Source: Kitagawia praeruptora
Lineage: Eukaryota; Streptophyta; Magnoliopsida; Apiales; Apiaceae
Length of the DNA stretch: 64,000 bases
Assembly (NCBI GenBank): GCA_037693485.1
Contig: CM075348.1
Coordinates: forward strand, 35,954,501-36,018,500
Direction of reading: 5' to 3'
Shown here: piece by piece, positions 22,101 to 33,756 of the stretch
Numbering within the stretch: the stretch's first letter is position 1
How the letters are laid out: every line of letters starts with the position of its first letter
Translations under genes and position numbers: made by a program
The notes under the pieces: model-generated
Databases searched by the model: none
What the model saw: only the letters and a program-made list of their open reading frames with translations
Told to the model about the DNA's origin: nothing

Positions 22101-25100
22101 TCGGTGCTTTTCATGACTGGTAATTCAAATTCTTGTGTCACTACTCTGTGAAACAGGCAAGAGCAATTCTTACAATAGTCTTTCTTTGTGATGTATAGGT
22201 GTGAACCATTCTCAACGTACCCACGTTCATATGATTTGTTGCATGCTGATCATCTCTTTTCTCACTATAACAAACATAAAGAAGGCTGCTTGCTTGAGGA
22301 TATCATGCTGGAAATGGATCGTGTCTTGAGACCTCAGGTAGATTCATCATTTTCACTTCTCTACTTTGAAATTGTTATATTAACTCCATTAAATTTAAGT
22401 CCTTGTATAATGATTCTTTTTGCAAACTTATGAAACGAAGAGTCACTTGACCTTTTTAACTTTCTCCTTTTTATCAGTTATTAGTGGCTCTTTCATTGAA
22501 TGCGTGCTTTCTAAAAGTACCCTTATTTTACCTTGTTACTTGAACTTGTCACATAATTACATATTCGATGATAATTGCTTGTGGAATAATGTATGTACTG
22601 TTTTAGTCTTCTAGGTTCTTAAGTAGATCTTGTATGTTGTAGAGCTTCAGTGTTCCTGGATAATTGATATTTCGCTTTGAACTTCAATAAAATCAGGAGC
22701 ATGGCCTGGAAATTTAATGTTCACCTGGCAAGACTCATTCTATGTGTGCCTCACAGTGTCATTGTGACTTTTGGATTATGATAAAAACGTATATCTGAAC
22801 ATTTGTTTTAAATTATAGCCACCGTAAAAACTCACAAGGATTTTTCAGATCAAAGTCTGATAAAGCCAAGTGTATTTTTTTTAATTGAACACCCGACCTT
22901 ACCTCAAATTAAGGTCTGAATATATTGTACCTCTTCAACTTTCACTTGAATTCTTTCCAAACATTTACCTCTAATTCACCCACTACATAAAATTCCCGCA
23001 ATTTGTAGATTTGAACATGATTCTGAGAAGGGTCATTTGGTCTTATGTTAAAAACACCGATGTAGTTTTGCAACACACCCTCAATTGGAATAAATATTAT
23101 ATTTCATGCACATGGTTGCTTTGTATCTTATGCCTTCAGCCGAGTCTCGTTATGTTTGTTTACATAATCACCTTGTTTCGGAAATTATTATCTTATCTTG
23201 GATGATAGCCACCTTTCGAATCGGCTGCTTTTATGAATTTCTAGACATGTTCTAATCTTGATGTTATCAAGATTCACTAAACCGAATTGTATACAAAGCA
23301 CACATTTTGGCATAACTAAAACCAAATAGATGATATATTGTACCAACCCTAATCAGGAAGTAGTATCAACATATGATACTGCTAGTGCTTGCTACAAATT
23401 AATTATAAGGCTTCAGTCTTGCATTATATGAATTTAAAATCAAAGCATACAAATGGCGAATACTATCAAACAACATCAAACCCTTACAGGCCACAATAGA
23501 TTCAGACTTAAGTATACAACCCAAAAATTGTACAACGCAACTACAAAATTGTACACAAAAAACAAACAGAAAATTATTAAAGAAAGGTAAACTAATTAGT
23601 AAAACGGAACAGTGAAGAGAAAGGTGAACGCCATTGTGGAGGACTTGTAAAGATAATAGGAGGCATTAGGGTCCTGAAACCAAGAAGTAAAGAGATATTT
23701 GTTTAAGTTATGTTTGAGACATTACAAAGTAACTAGGAAGCAGGGACACTTGGGTAACCTGCCGTATCCCCGTGTCGAATTCTTCGACACGCGTGTCCCC
23801 GTATTGAACACACGAATTCTTCCACAATCCTAATTCCAAATTTATTTTCACCAATTTTAATCAAAATTTGTGTTAACTAACTATTTTCACAAAATTAAGT
23901 ATCAATACCTACAGAAAATACAAAAGTATTGATAATCATGTTCATTTTTTGCATAAATGAAATTATTACACTTATGCTTTTATATTTTGGATAAATAAAT
24001 TTTGTATTTCATTCAGTTTGCTAACAGTTTTTGATTCCTGTCAAATGATTTCAATATATGTAACATGAAATATATATGATTTTTTTTTACTTATATATGA
24101 CGTGTCCCCCTGCACCCGTATCCCCATGTTTTCAAATTTGCCAAATTCGAGTGTTCCCGTACTACGCATCCGCAACCCCACATCCGTGTCCTTGCTTCTT
24201 AGCAAAGTAAACATCATAAATTTAGGGTTTCGTAGATTGGGGAAAAAGATCACAAATGCACAATTAATTTAAACAAACATCTCAAGAAGGACTTAGGGAG
24301 AGTAAGAGTGAAATGACAGATACTTTGTCTTAACCGTTGGATGAATGTGAGTATTTATAATAGTTTATTATTTTTGTGAGTATTGATTATAGTTTATTAT
24401 TTTATTATATGTAATCTATGTAAAAATAATAAAATAAAATGTCATTACATTTTAATATTTAATCTACAGTCTATAGAGCTGCATTATTATTATAATATTT
24501 TGCAGAACCACAATAAAAATACATTATTAAAGTAATGCATAACCCCATGGAAAAAACCCTACGATGCCTGAAATTTTAGTTACAGTTTTCTTAAAGAATT
24601 CTGATTTTGTTCTGCAAACCTGAAGAATTGCATCAAGTTCTAAGATACGACCTCTCTTTCTTAGGCAAGGCATAGTTGCTGAGATACACTCGTTTGTATA
24701 AGTAGTGATCAGTCCACTAGTTTCTTTGGTCCTAACTCGGTGTTCCTTTTCTTTTCTATTTCCTTCCAATATTTCGGCCCATCCAGACAATTTGTTGTCC
24801 TGAAATTGTAGTTTCGATTCTTTAGGTGATGCCTGAGGTCGTTTTCATGTACAATTTTATTTTGCTTTACCAATGCAAATCACTCTCCTTATAAGTTGGA
24901 CAATGGGAAGTTCTATTATCGTTCTATAACTTTCAGACTTCATGTAATGATAATTATTTTTTTTTTGTTTTTTTGGTGGAAACAATGGAATTTAGAGCTC
25001 GAAATTTTCTAATATATATCGTGTTTGAAACTGCACAGAGTTGCTACTGTATCCAGTAGTAAATTGTTCCTTGTTTGCTTAAATATGACTCCAGTTTATC

Positions 25101-25524
25101 TTGAAAAAGTAAAGTTGTTGCTTGCTGTATTCAGATTGTTGTTTTTTTGAATTTTAATATTGCTCAATTCTTTACTTCAAAAGCTATTGAAGCATTGAGC
25201 CATTGATAGACATATGAGTTTAAAAAGTGATCATTATCTCTGTCATTGAATGTGTTTGTTAGCATTATCACTGTCTTTTAGCTCTAAGCACTAAATGAGA
25301 TTTTGTTTCTTTTAGGTTGCCTGAATTATGTAATCTAATAAAGATTACTTGTTTTCTATTGGCAGGGTTTTATTATTATTAGAGATGAAGAACCCATCAT
25401 ATCAAGAATAAAAGATATTGCCGCATTGTTCCTATGGGAGGTAGCATCACATTTACTGGAAAATGAACAAAAGCAAATGGAAACTGTGTTAATATGCCAA
25501 AAGAAGTTCTGGGCAATTTCATGA
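15894..25524 (+). CDS. Probable methyltransferase, PMT6/PMT7-like, seven exons
   Basis: Exons join as 15894-16062, 16482-16896, 17542-17831, 20058-20441, 21873-22119, 22199-22337 and 25366-25524. All introns are GT-AG and phases match, giving 1803 bases and 600 residues, the usual length of the plant DUF248/Methyltransf_29 family. The ATG in TCAATGGCGG is the first in frame. A membrane anchor lies at residues 16-35 (ILLIALFVMIASFYAG) after a short cytosolic tail, typical of Golgi type II proteins. The SAM-binding motif VLDVGCGVASF is at about 215-225. Further family marks are WVHERNELWWFPGGGTHFKH, FAPKDGHENQIQFALERG, VHCSRCRVDFHEN, LLRPNGYFVYSAPPAYR, RNVMDLNAHYGGFA, CEPFSTYPRSYDLLHADHLF and the end ICQKKFWAIS. 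The family is linked to methylation of pectin or other wall polymers in the Golgi; the acceptor for this branch is not established. No key residue is missing. Confidence 0.93.
16100..16300 (+). repeat. Three tandem units with (GA)n tracts in intron 1
   Basis: Three copies of a unit of about 65-70 bp follow each other. Each has an (AG)n run, then (TACA)TGTTATTAGAT, then ACTTGAT...ATCTA(G/T)(C/T)ATGTTA. The run shortens from copy to copy. It lies in the first intron of the methyltransferase gene, a position where GA/CT repeats can affect expression, but that is inference. Confidence 0.85.
17832..20057 (+). other. Intron 3 of the methyltransferase gene
   Basis: This 2.2-kb intron (donor G|GTATGT, acceptor GCTACAG) is expanded by an 889-bp hAT-like element at 18403-19291. 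The remainder is AT-rich, without further coding content. Confidence 0.85.
18403..19291. mobile_element. hAT-like non-autonomous element in intron 3
   Basis: The element starts TAGGGC and ends GCCCTA and is flanked by a perfect 8-bp direct repeat CGTGTCAT (18395-18402, 19292-19299), the hAT signature. The interior consists of reiterated GTTCACGAACATGTTCGCGA-type words on both sides of an AT-rich centre, giving strong self-complementarity. No transposase is present. Confidence 0.85.
20442..21872 (+). other. Intron 4 of the methyltransferase gene
   Basis: This 1.4-kb intron has donor ATAG|GTTTGT and acceptor CCTACAG. I see no mobile element boundary or coding exon in it. A minus-strand open frame at 20962-21219 has no recognisable domain. 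Confidence 0.75.
22338..25365 (+). other. Intron 6 of the methyltransferase gene
   Basis: This 3.0-kb intron separates the exon ending at VLRPQ from the last exon beginning GFIIIRDEEP. The junction is supported by phase 0 on both sides and by the family sequence across it. It contains the foldback repeat at 23731-24205; otherwise it is AT-rich, without a supported gene. Confidence 0.8.
23731..24205. mobile_element. Inverted-repeat element in intron 6
   Basis: The ends GAAGCAGGGACAC and GTGTCCTTGCTTC are inverted, followed inward by repeated CCGTATCCCCGTGTC and CATCCGTGTCC words. A target duplication is not clear, so the superfamily is open; hAT-like is possible. Confidence 0.55.
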
Positions 25525-27560
25525 GACATCTTCAAAGGTTAAATCAATACAAATTTGTTTACTGACCTGCTGGTTGCTTGTACCATATTTATCTTGTTGA
25601 GCAAAATTAGTTTATTTATTCATAGTGCTAACTTTGTTGTAACTTATAGTTTCTTACAGTTATTACATGGGATGAGGGATTGGGATTTTATTTTCAGTTT
25701 ACAAATCACTCCACAGTTTATAGCTTAGATACTGTAACCTGTTTTGGGTATTCAGTGAAGAACTTTTACAGTTATCTTGTATTCCAGAAAGAAATTTATA
25801 ACAAATCAGCTATATGTCTTTCATCCATCTGTTGTGCAGCCCACTTTCATTGTACCTAAAATACCATTCAGAGGGAAGGCAAAATATTTGAGTGTGGGTG
25901 CTTGATAAGAGCTTAACCAGTAAATGTGGCTATTTACACACATAGCTTATGTTGATGGAAGTGTTTGGCAATTAGAGGTTAGCGATTAGCTTGATTAACG
26001 GATTTGAGTTGGCTATTTTGACTATTGGATTGAATTAGTTGTTTCGCATGAAAATATTTGATAATTAACTGTTTGAATTAGCTTTTTATATTTTTAACTA
26101 GACACATTTACAATCGTGTAATTGATAAAACTCCTTCAGTTAGCTTTTTCATAATTACCTTATTAAGTTCAAACAACTAGTTCAATATGCTAAATTATCA
26201 AACATTCTTTCATTCAATAAAAAATCTCTAATTTTGCTCAAATATCTAATTTTAGCTCAAATTTCTAACTTCTAAACCCATAAATTAAAGTCACTTCACC
26301 GGTTAACCCCTAGTACGTAGTAACTCTACTTATAATTCATTTAAAAGATGGCAGATACTGTGGAATACTTTCTAATTAGAGTAAGTTCAACAGACCCCTA
26401 CCTCCTAACTTCAGTTATAAGAAATTAGGTCTAAAATTGTGCTACAATAATCTTTTAACTTTTCCTTAAAAAGTTAAGAGTATCATGTCATCCATTATCT
26501 TTAAGGCTCCCTTATTTCATTTTTATTAATAAAATATTATTTTTCCTTCTTTTTCCAATTGTCTTCCTCTTCTTTTGTTCTTGCTTCCCTTCTTTTCTTT
26601 ATAATTTAATAATTATAAGGATAAATTATAAGAAAGTTTGTTGGAGTAGATATACAATATAATGTACTAAATTTTTAGGAGTTGAATATTTTATAATATT
26701 TATACAAATATTAGGAGAAACTTGGAACTGCTCTTATTGTACATCTAGCTTTGTGCTGTGGCTTATTTGTTTGCAAACTAATTGAATTTTGTGGCCATAA
26801 AGCTTCATGTGATAATGAGGCCTATTTTAATGAGTTCTTATTAAAAGAATTGAACATATTCATGGATTCACCTTGTCTTTGGCCAAAGTTTGAACTCGTA
26901 ACCTATATTGTAAAGGGGATCAGGTTGAGATGAAGATTAGTATGTGATCAGGTTGAAGCTTAAGATTGGAATTGTAGAAATGTATCCCATAATGCATCTT
27001 CATCCTAAGAATGCCTCGTACCTTATAGTTATCTAGTACAAAAGTGGATATATTATCAGCATTTTTTCTGCACCATTTTCAATATTTTTTGAGCTTCATT
27101 CAAATCTTTGGCTAGCATGCATCTCCATTTTTTCATTGCAACTCATTTGTTTAAACTCTCTCCTACCATTTTTTGAAAATGAATGTATATATTGCATTTG
27201 AGCATAATGGACCGCCATGTTTAATTAAATGAGACGAGACGAGAGCTTCCAAAACTAAACATTCACCCGGAGATACGCCATCAGACCCACTAGGTGTAAT
27301 ATTTTGGTTTTCATAGACCTAAATTTTGCTGTCTGTCTACTTGTCTATCAAAATTGTCTTTACTCTTCATAAATAATACTCACTCACAGAAAAAGCGGTG
27401 GTTTATATTTCTCAAATTCAGATATATTCAAGTTTGACCGTGAATTATAAATTATTTAGTTATAATTTTACAAATTTAAAAAAAAAATATATTTAAATTA
27501 AAATCAAATATAAATTTTAATAATATATTCTTCACAAGTTTTGTGTCTAAAAATATTCAT
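25525..27560. other. Downstream flank of the methyltransferase gene
   Basis: The first few hundred bases should be 3' UTR, with several AATAAA-like signals. Around 25962-26290 there is a mirrored block (GTGTTTGGCAATTAG at left, TAAATTATCAAACATTC at right) that may be a MITE, but I cannot place its ends. A possible gene fragment at 26727-26936 is listed separately. Nothing else is supportable. Confidence 0.45.
26727..26936 (+). pseudogene. Possible fragment of a C48 (Ulp1-like) peptidase
   Basis: A short frame reads CCGLFVCKLIEFCGHKAS, then FNEFLLKELNIFMD. This resembles the Cys-loop region (D-CG-F-V-K-IE) of Ulp1-type peptidases, which plant Mutator-like elements often carry. The usual Asp before the CG is absent and there is no upstream catalytic His/Asp part, so it would be a remnant. 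The similarity rests on a few residues. Confidence 0.25.
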
Positions 27561-27714
27561 TAATTATCGATCAAAGTTGGTCAGCACAGTTGTATGTTTA
27601 AAAAAGTTAAAAACAACGAAATTTAAATGGATTTTTAGACATGTTTTAACAAAAAAAATGATAAAAATGACTGTTTTTTGAAGAAAAATGATGAAAATAC
27701 CCATTTCTGAAAAA

Positions 27715-28215
27715 GTGCGCAAAACTACCCGATGGGATACGCATTTGTCAAATGAGTAACTGATACAATTTTTTTCTTCTAAAAATTCTGGTTCGGTTAC
27801 GCATTTACCAAATGCGTATTCAGTGAACACGCATTTGGTAGATGCGTAACCCAACCATAATTAAAAAAAAAAGGAATTTGTGAAGGATACGTATTTGCGA
27901 AATGCATATCCAGATATCCATTTGGCAAATGCGTATTTCACGGGGTATTTTTGTCAAAAATTTTGAGAATGGGTATTTTTGTTACGGTGACCTAAAAAAC
28001 GGGTATTTTTGTCTTTTACACTGTTTTAGTACGAACTGAACACACATTTGGTAGATGCGTAATCCAACCATAATATAAAAAAAAGGAATTTGTGAAAGAT
28101 ATACATTTGCTAAATGCGTATCCCAAATACGCATTTGGCAAATACATATTTCATCGAATATTTTTGTCAAAAATTCTAAGAATAAGTATTTTTGTTTGAT
28201 GACCTAAAAAAACTA
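27715..28215. repeat. Two diverged copies of a palindrome-bearing repeat
   Basis: Words of the form ATACGCATTTGGCAAATGCG occur repeatedly, each a near-perfect dyad, at about 27740, 27795, 27830, 27885, 27915, 28045, 28105 and 28130. The larger arrangement (palindromes, CCAACCATAAT, A run, GGAATTTGTGAA, palindromes, TATTTTTGTCAAAAATT) occurs twice, at about 27825-27990 and 28045-28200. It does not encode a protein. Confidence 0.75.
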
Positions 28216-28407
28216 GTATTTTTTATCTTTCATCCTGTTTTAACCCGACCAGTTCGTATTCGTTTAGTTTATAATATGTTCTGTATGCATAATAAATTCC
28301 AAATCTTGGCCAACAAAAGTTATGTTGCAACTTGGGGAGGAGGATATGTAGGTAGGGTCGCAAAATCTCAATTTGGTGGTGTAATTTTCCAACTTACGAA
28401 GCAGAGC

Positions 28408-28672
28408 CATGGTTCTAAAAATCCCCGATTTAGTCGATTAATCCCTGATTAATCCTTTGTAAGATAAACAACCGATTCAATTTTTGAAATCCGATTAATC
28501 TTATGAATTTATTGAAAATGATATGGTTAACTATAAATTAGGCTAATATATTAAATATTATTATAATGTCCGATTAATAATCCGATTAATCCTTCTGATT
28601 AATCCCCGATTACCCGATTAATCCTAAATCGACACCTCAACCGATTTATACCGATTACCGATTTTTACCATG
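28408..28672. mobile_element. hAT-like MITE, 265 bp
   Basis: The ends are CATGGTTCTAAAAATC and GATTTTTACCATG, inverted, with an 8-bp direct repeat AGCAGAGC on both sides (28400-28407, 28673-28680). The interior is built from repeated CCGATTAATC words. The 8-bp duplication points to the hAT superfamily. Confidence 0.8.
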
Positions 28673-28680
28673 AGCAGAGC

Positions 28681-30031
28681 CAGTTTTTTCAAGCACCAAT
28701 AATGAAAGTGAGTGTAAACAAGCATACTAGTACTGATTTAATTAGCATTAATTATGTATATTTATTTAGTAGAATTGAAGGGGTTGATATGACAAGACAA
28801 CCCCATGCTTGTCGGCTTTGCTTGACCCCTTAAACCGACCCAATTAGTCTTTGTTACTTGTCTTTTTCGCCTTTCTTTCTTATCGTTTCTGCTTGAACCC
28901 GGCCCACTTTTTCTTGTCACTTAGTAATATTTCACTCAAATTCACATGCAAATGCCAATCAATGCGTATCAAATGTATGTTTCAATTTTGTTTAAATTTA
29001 TTTTTGGTTTGTTTAATTTACCTAAATTTGCTGCCGTTGTTTATATATGTTCGTTCATGTGTTTGTTTCATGATTGTATTTACATATACAAATGTGCAGA
29101 TATTTTGATCTTTATGCAAGGTTACAAATTTAGAAAGGAAACGGAGAATAATTAGATGGGTAATTATAGAAAAGTTTTATATCAGTATCGCCTTAAATTT
29201 ACAATATTTACATATTTAATTAAAAATTTAATTATATGGATGCAAAAACTTGGTAAACATAATTAAATAAGCAATTTTTCTATTGATTTAGTATTTTTGA
29301 TTAATCAGTTTTTAACAAAAAAATAATTCATCAATCTACACCATTAATATTATTTAAAAAAAATATTATCATTATAAAATCAATAGTCTATAACTCAAAT
29401 TTACATTAAAAAAAGTACAACACATAATCTTCACAAAATATTTATTAAATACGATCATAGGCCACACTAATTGATTTGTTTTTATAATGACAAATAAAAA
29501 CTTTTAAGTCCATTTTAGAAATAAGAAAAATGCAGCATAGCCTTTGTATCCTGCACCAGTAGCAAGTGATTGAATAATTATTGTGGGAATTTCTAGCATG
29601 AACAAAATATATAAATCATATCTCACTTTTGAAATTGTCATAATTATATACAATGGCATTGCAGGGTGCACGCTCTCTCCATCAGAATTGCTTACCCTAG
29701 GAGAGTAATTTCCTGTTTTTGGCAGTGTCAATGACAATTTATATCAGTATGCATGCTCAAGTAATTTGTATTGTTGTATGCAGATGTGCAATGTCAGTAT
29801 TGAAAAGTCTATCTCTTATCCGCATATGATTATCACATTTACACGAGATTTCCTAACATCCTCTTGCACAGTGCTCCATTTGTATCTAGCCAACACAAAA
29901 ATTGTCCAGAAAAGTGTATGTATCTGCTTTCCTGCATATTTTTTCATAATTTTGAAGACAGATTTATTCGAAGAGAGGATGAAGGTAACTATAATCTGCT
30001 GATGAAACCCAGTGATCGAATTTTTAACTAT
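28681..30031. other. AT-rich intergenic stretch
   Basis: No gene is supportable here. Short frames at 28851-29108 (plus) and 29504-29737 (minus) have no recognisable domain and no splice partners that I can see. Confidence 0.4.
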
Positions 30032-30033
30032 TA

Positions 30034-30433
30034 CTCCCTCCGTCTCTTAAAACTTTTCCTGTTTACTATTTCGGGACATTCAAAATACTTTTCCCCTTTC
30101 TATTTTAACCCATATAAAACAATATTTAATACACACTATTCCACCCACTACTCCTTAAAAATAATATTCAATATCCAATACTCAATCCACTACTCCATAA
30201 AAAGAATATTTAATAATCACTACTTCACCCACTACTCTTTAAAAACAATATTCAATACTCACTACTCCGCCCACTATTCTTTAAAAACTATATTCAATAT
30301 CCACTATTCCACCCACTACTCTTTAAAAACAATATTCAATGCCCACTACTCCTTAAAAACAATATTCAATACCCCATTATCTTAAAACCCGTGTTTTTAG
30401 TCAAACGAGAAATGTTTAATGAGACGGAGGGAG
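30034..30433. mobile_element. Stowaway MITE enlarged by an internal minisatellite
   Basis: TA dinucleotides flank a 400-bp element with ends CTCCCTCCGTCTC and GAGACGGAGGGAG, the canonical Stowaway terminus. The centre (about 30119-30375) is a minisatellite, described separately. Confidence 0.93.
30119..30375. repeat. Minisatellite inside the Stowaway MITE
   Basis: About six imperfect copies of a 40-45-bp unit (AACAATATTCAATACTCACT, then ACTCC(A/G)CCCACTACTC and TTTAAA) follow head to tail. The open frame across them (HYSTHYSLKTIFN) is a by-product of the period. Confidence 0.85.
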
Positions 30434-30651
30434 TACAAACCTAGCTATGTGGCTAGCTAGCTAGGGGATGTTAAGTATATTAATTGCTTCAACTTTACCA
30501 ACTTTAAGAATTGAGAGCACAGTGTTTTACTCAAGTGCACGAGTTATCCTAATTAACCCCGCACTCCACACGTTTCTCAATAATAGATATCAGTAATTTA
30601 CATATTAATTGGAAAAAATTATTTATTGATGTAAAGATCGACTTTGGCAAG

Positions 30652-33222
30652 TGTTGTTGGAGGAATTTCGTAACAACACGAAATCGGAGGTTTGCTGAAA
30701 TAATAGAGTGATTTATATGAATATGGCTGTTTTAGGGGATTAGGGTTTATAAAAAATAGGGCTGGACTCGACAGCTGTCTTGATTTGTCTCGTGTATCAG
30801 ATTGCATATGCCAAGATGCCTACGTACCTATGTTTATATAGGATCAAACCCACGTAGTTCTGTGAAATTGATTGGTCTTATCCCGAGAGACTTAAGGGAT
30901 AAGTTACGTTAATCTGGGTGATTACTGATTTTATCTGATTTAATCTTATCGTTGTGATATCTTCCTGATTTGAAGAATATCGTTTGGAGATATTTTCCGT
31001 TATTGATTGATTGAGATTGATTCTTTCCTCGTTTCAGAGAGAGGATAAAACTTAGCGGTTAAGAAATAATTATTAATCTGAATTAATAATTAATAATTAT
31101 TAGAAATTTGGGAGATTATTAGACATGCCAAAATTGTGGCATAACAACTAGCCCCCAGCTCTTCAGTGTAGCTTGCTGCAGTGGAGAACTAAGAATTCTT
31201 TAAGCTTCCAAATTTCTTGAGTCGCTGAAAAACTGAAAAGAGATGATTAGAAAAACATTTAGAGCACCACTGTGCTCATTAGGCGTATGCGGATGCAAGA
31301 GTGATAACATGCGATGACCAGTATAAGATACATATTTGCCAAGGTTTTCAAATGTGCGAGTAGAAATAATTCGTTTGAAATCCTTTGCGATCCTTGTTGT
31401 CTAGTTAGGACCTTGGCGTTTGTATATATCCCGAATTGGCATACACGCTTTTCAAGTGTCTGATGCAACCACATAAGGATGTGTCTGGCGAGGTCTTCAC
31501 TAAGAGCTGTAGATGTAATTCTGGCGAACTTTCTGGTGAACTTTACACGCGCGCTGGCTGTGCATGTCTGAAAGATATTTTGCATAGGGATGCCTTCCCA
31601 CCCATGCGACCTTGAGCTCAAGATCTGGTCATGGGCCTTAAATAATAATCCAGAGGGTGCTGCACTTTACTCAGCGTGTAGCATTGCGGAATTTATAGCT
31701 TGTCCAGGCTACCCTACTTGACAATTTAGTTCGCAAATTTGGAAATATTTTTGACATACATGTACTATCGCGACGATATATGAAAAATCTTTTGCAAATC
31801 CAAATGCAATAATAAATATGCTCTTTTAAGAATGTCGCGATATTTATTTTCTTCGAAAATATTGCTCCTTTTTGTAGAAAATCTTTTACAAAATTATGCG
31901 TCTCGTATATGTTTTTTTTTCTTTGAAACATGCAGCTCGTACGGGATTGTAAAATATCCACAATCAATCAACATAAATATTCGCAATTCATCAACATAAA
32001 TATCTCGTACGATATTTTCCAAATCGCAATAATTTTACAAGCATAAAAATATATTGCTCACACGAATTTAAAATGATAAATATTTTTCTTGAAAAAATAT
32101 TTAAAAACATGATTTATGCATGCATGTATGGCATCATATACAATTAATTAATTGAATAAAAATAAAATAAGAATAGAAATCTTATCTTTGATTATTTTTT
32201 TTGGCCGATTGTAAATTTCTGAGCAGTTGCTGTATATTGCTTCATGTTGTCGCCCTTTCGATTTGCCAATTCTTGATCTGAAGTCTCTTTTTTTTAAACG
32301 GGTCCCGTCAGGCCGCCACTGTATGAGTTTTTATGTCTTCCTTTCTTTCATTTGGTGGTCCCGCCATGCATTCTATTTTGATTTTACCGTCTTCTTTTTT
32401 ATCTTCTTTCTTTTTCCTTTTGATGCCTTGTTAATCTTGTATTTTTTTTGCGCTGCTGTGTAGCCTGTGTGCATCATCCTAACCACTTTCACAAATTTTC
32501 ATATGTTGTCATCCATTAATAGCCGCTGTGTTGATGTCGTCGCCATTAATAGCCGCTGTGTTGACGCCATCGTCAGACCAAATTTCGTGCTCCAAAATTG
32601 CAATCGCCATGTTTTTTGTAATTATTGATCCCTCCATGTTAGAACTACTTTGATTGTGTTCCAACATCGTGAATTATGAATTATTCGTCCTCCTCGAATA
32701 ATTAAAAGCCCTCCTTCTAGCGCCAAATGTTGTTGGAGGAATTTCGTAACAACACGAAATCGGAGGTTTGCTGAAATAATAGAGTGATTTGTATGAATAT
32801 GGCTGTTTTAGGGGATTAGGGTTTATATAAAATAGGGCTGGACTCGGCAGCTGTCTTGATTTGTCTCGTGTATCAGATTGCATATGCCAAGATGCCTATG
32901 TACCTATGTTTATATAGGATCAAGCCCACGTAGTTCTGTGAAATTGATTGGTCTTATCCCGAGAGACTTAAGGGATAAGTTACGTTAATCTGGGTGATTA
33001 CTGATTTTATCTGATTTAATCTTATCGTTGTGATATCTTCCTGATTTGAAGAATATCGTTTGGAGATATTTTCCGTTATTGATTGATTGAGATTGATTCT
33101 TTCCTCGTTTCAGAGAGAGGATAAAACTTAGCGGTTAAGAAATAATTATTAATCTGAATTAATAATTAATAATTATTAGAAATTTGGGAGATTATTAGAC
33201 ATGCCAAAATTGTGGCATAACA
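30652..33222 (-). mobile_element. Young non-autonomous LTR retrotransposon, 2.57 kb
   Basis: Two 495-bp LTRs (30652-31146 and 32728-33222) differ at about five positions, so insertion is recent. On the minus strand each starts TGTTATGCC and ends CAACAACA, and each has a TATATAAAC box. Next to the right LTR, on the minus strand, TTTGGCGCTAGAAGGAGGGC resembles gypsy primer sites. Next to the left LTR is the purine tract AGCTGGGGGCTAG. The flanks GCAAG and ACAAG are a likely 5-bp target duplication with one mismatch. The 1.58-kb interior has no gag or pol; a 120-codon minus-strand frame at 31259-31621 has no known domain. Confidence 0.88.
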
Positions 33223-33667
33223 ACAAGAAATGCCAAGAACATCAATTTTATTTATTATTCTCTCTTTTCCTTTAAATATATTCTTTACATTTGAAATAAA
33301 GAGTTTGACATGATTCACATAAAATATAGTTTCATAATTTTTTTAATAAAAATTTAATATTTTAATTTTCATTAAAAAAATTTAAAATAAATAAATTATA
33401 AAAATATACTTACGAGAGGAGCGAAAGGAATATATGTTTGTTGGGATGTTAACTGTTAAGTGTTAGCCCACATATCTCTGTGCAGTTAATTAATATTGTT
33501 ATATAATGTACAATCCTGACGGAATGAATTAATACAAAAAATATGTCATAATAGATGTATATGAAATTTGTTAAAATTCCGCGTTAAAATTTATTGTTCA
33601 ATTATATATATTGATTGTTGATCAAGTGAAGCATTATTTTTCTATACATTATTTTTTTTGTATATAT

Positions 33668-33702
<35 letters not shown>

Positions 33703-33756
33703 TTTTTTGTATACAATATCATAGTCATTTAAATCCACTCTCGGTAGAGGATGATG
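33223..33756. other. AT-rich spacer with (TA)n microsatellite
   Basis: No gene is visible. A (TA)n tract of about 30 bases lies at 33669-33700. It directly precedes the copia remnant. Confidence 0.5.

Noticed and set aside
29504..29737. Minus-strand frame (SLATGAGYKGYAAFFLF) as an exon
   Set aside because: The sequence reads like a protein, but I recognise no family and find no neighbouring exon or promoter.
30652..33222. The two 495-bp copies as a simple segmental duplication
   Set aside because: TG...CA ends, a primer-site-like and a polypurine-like sequence inside, and near-identical 5-bp flanks fit an LTR pair better.
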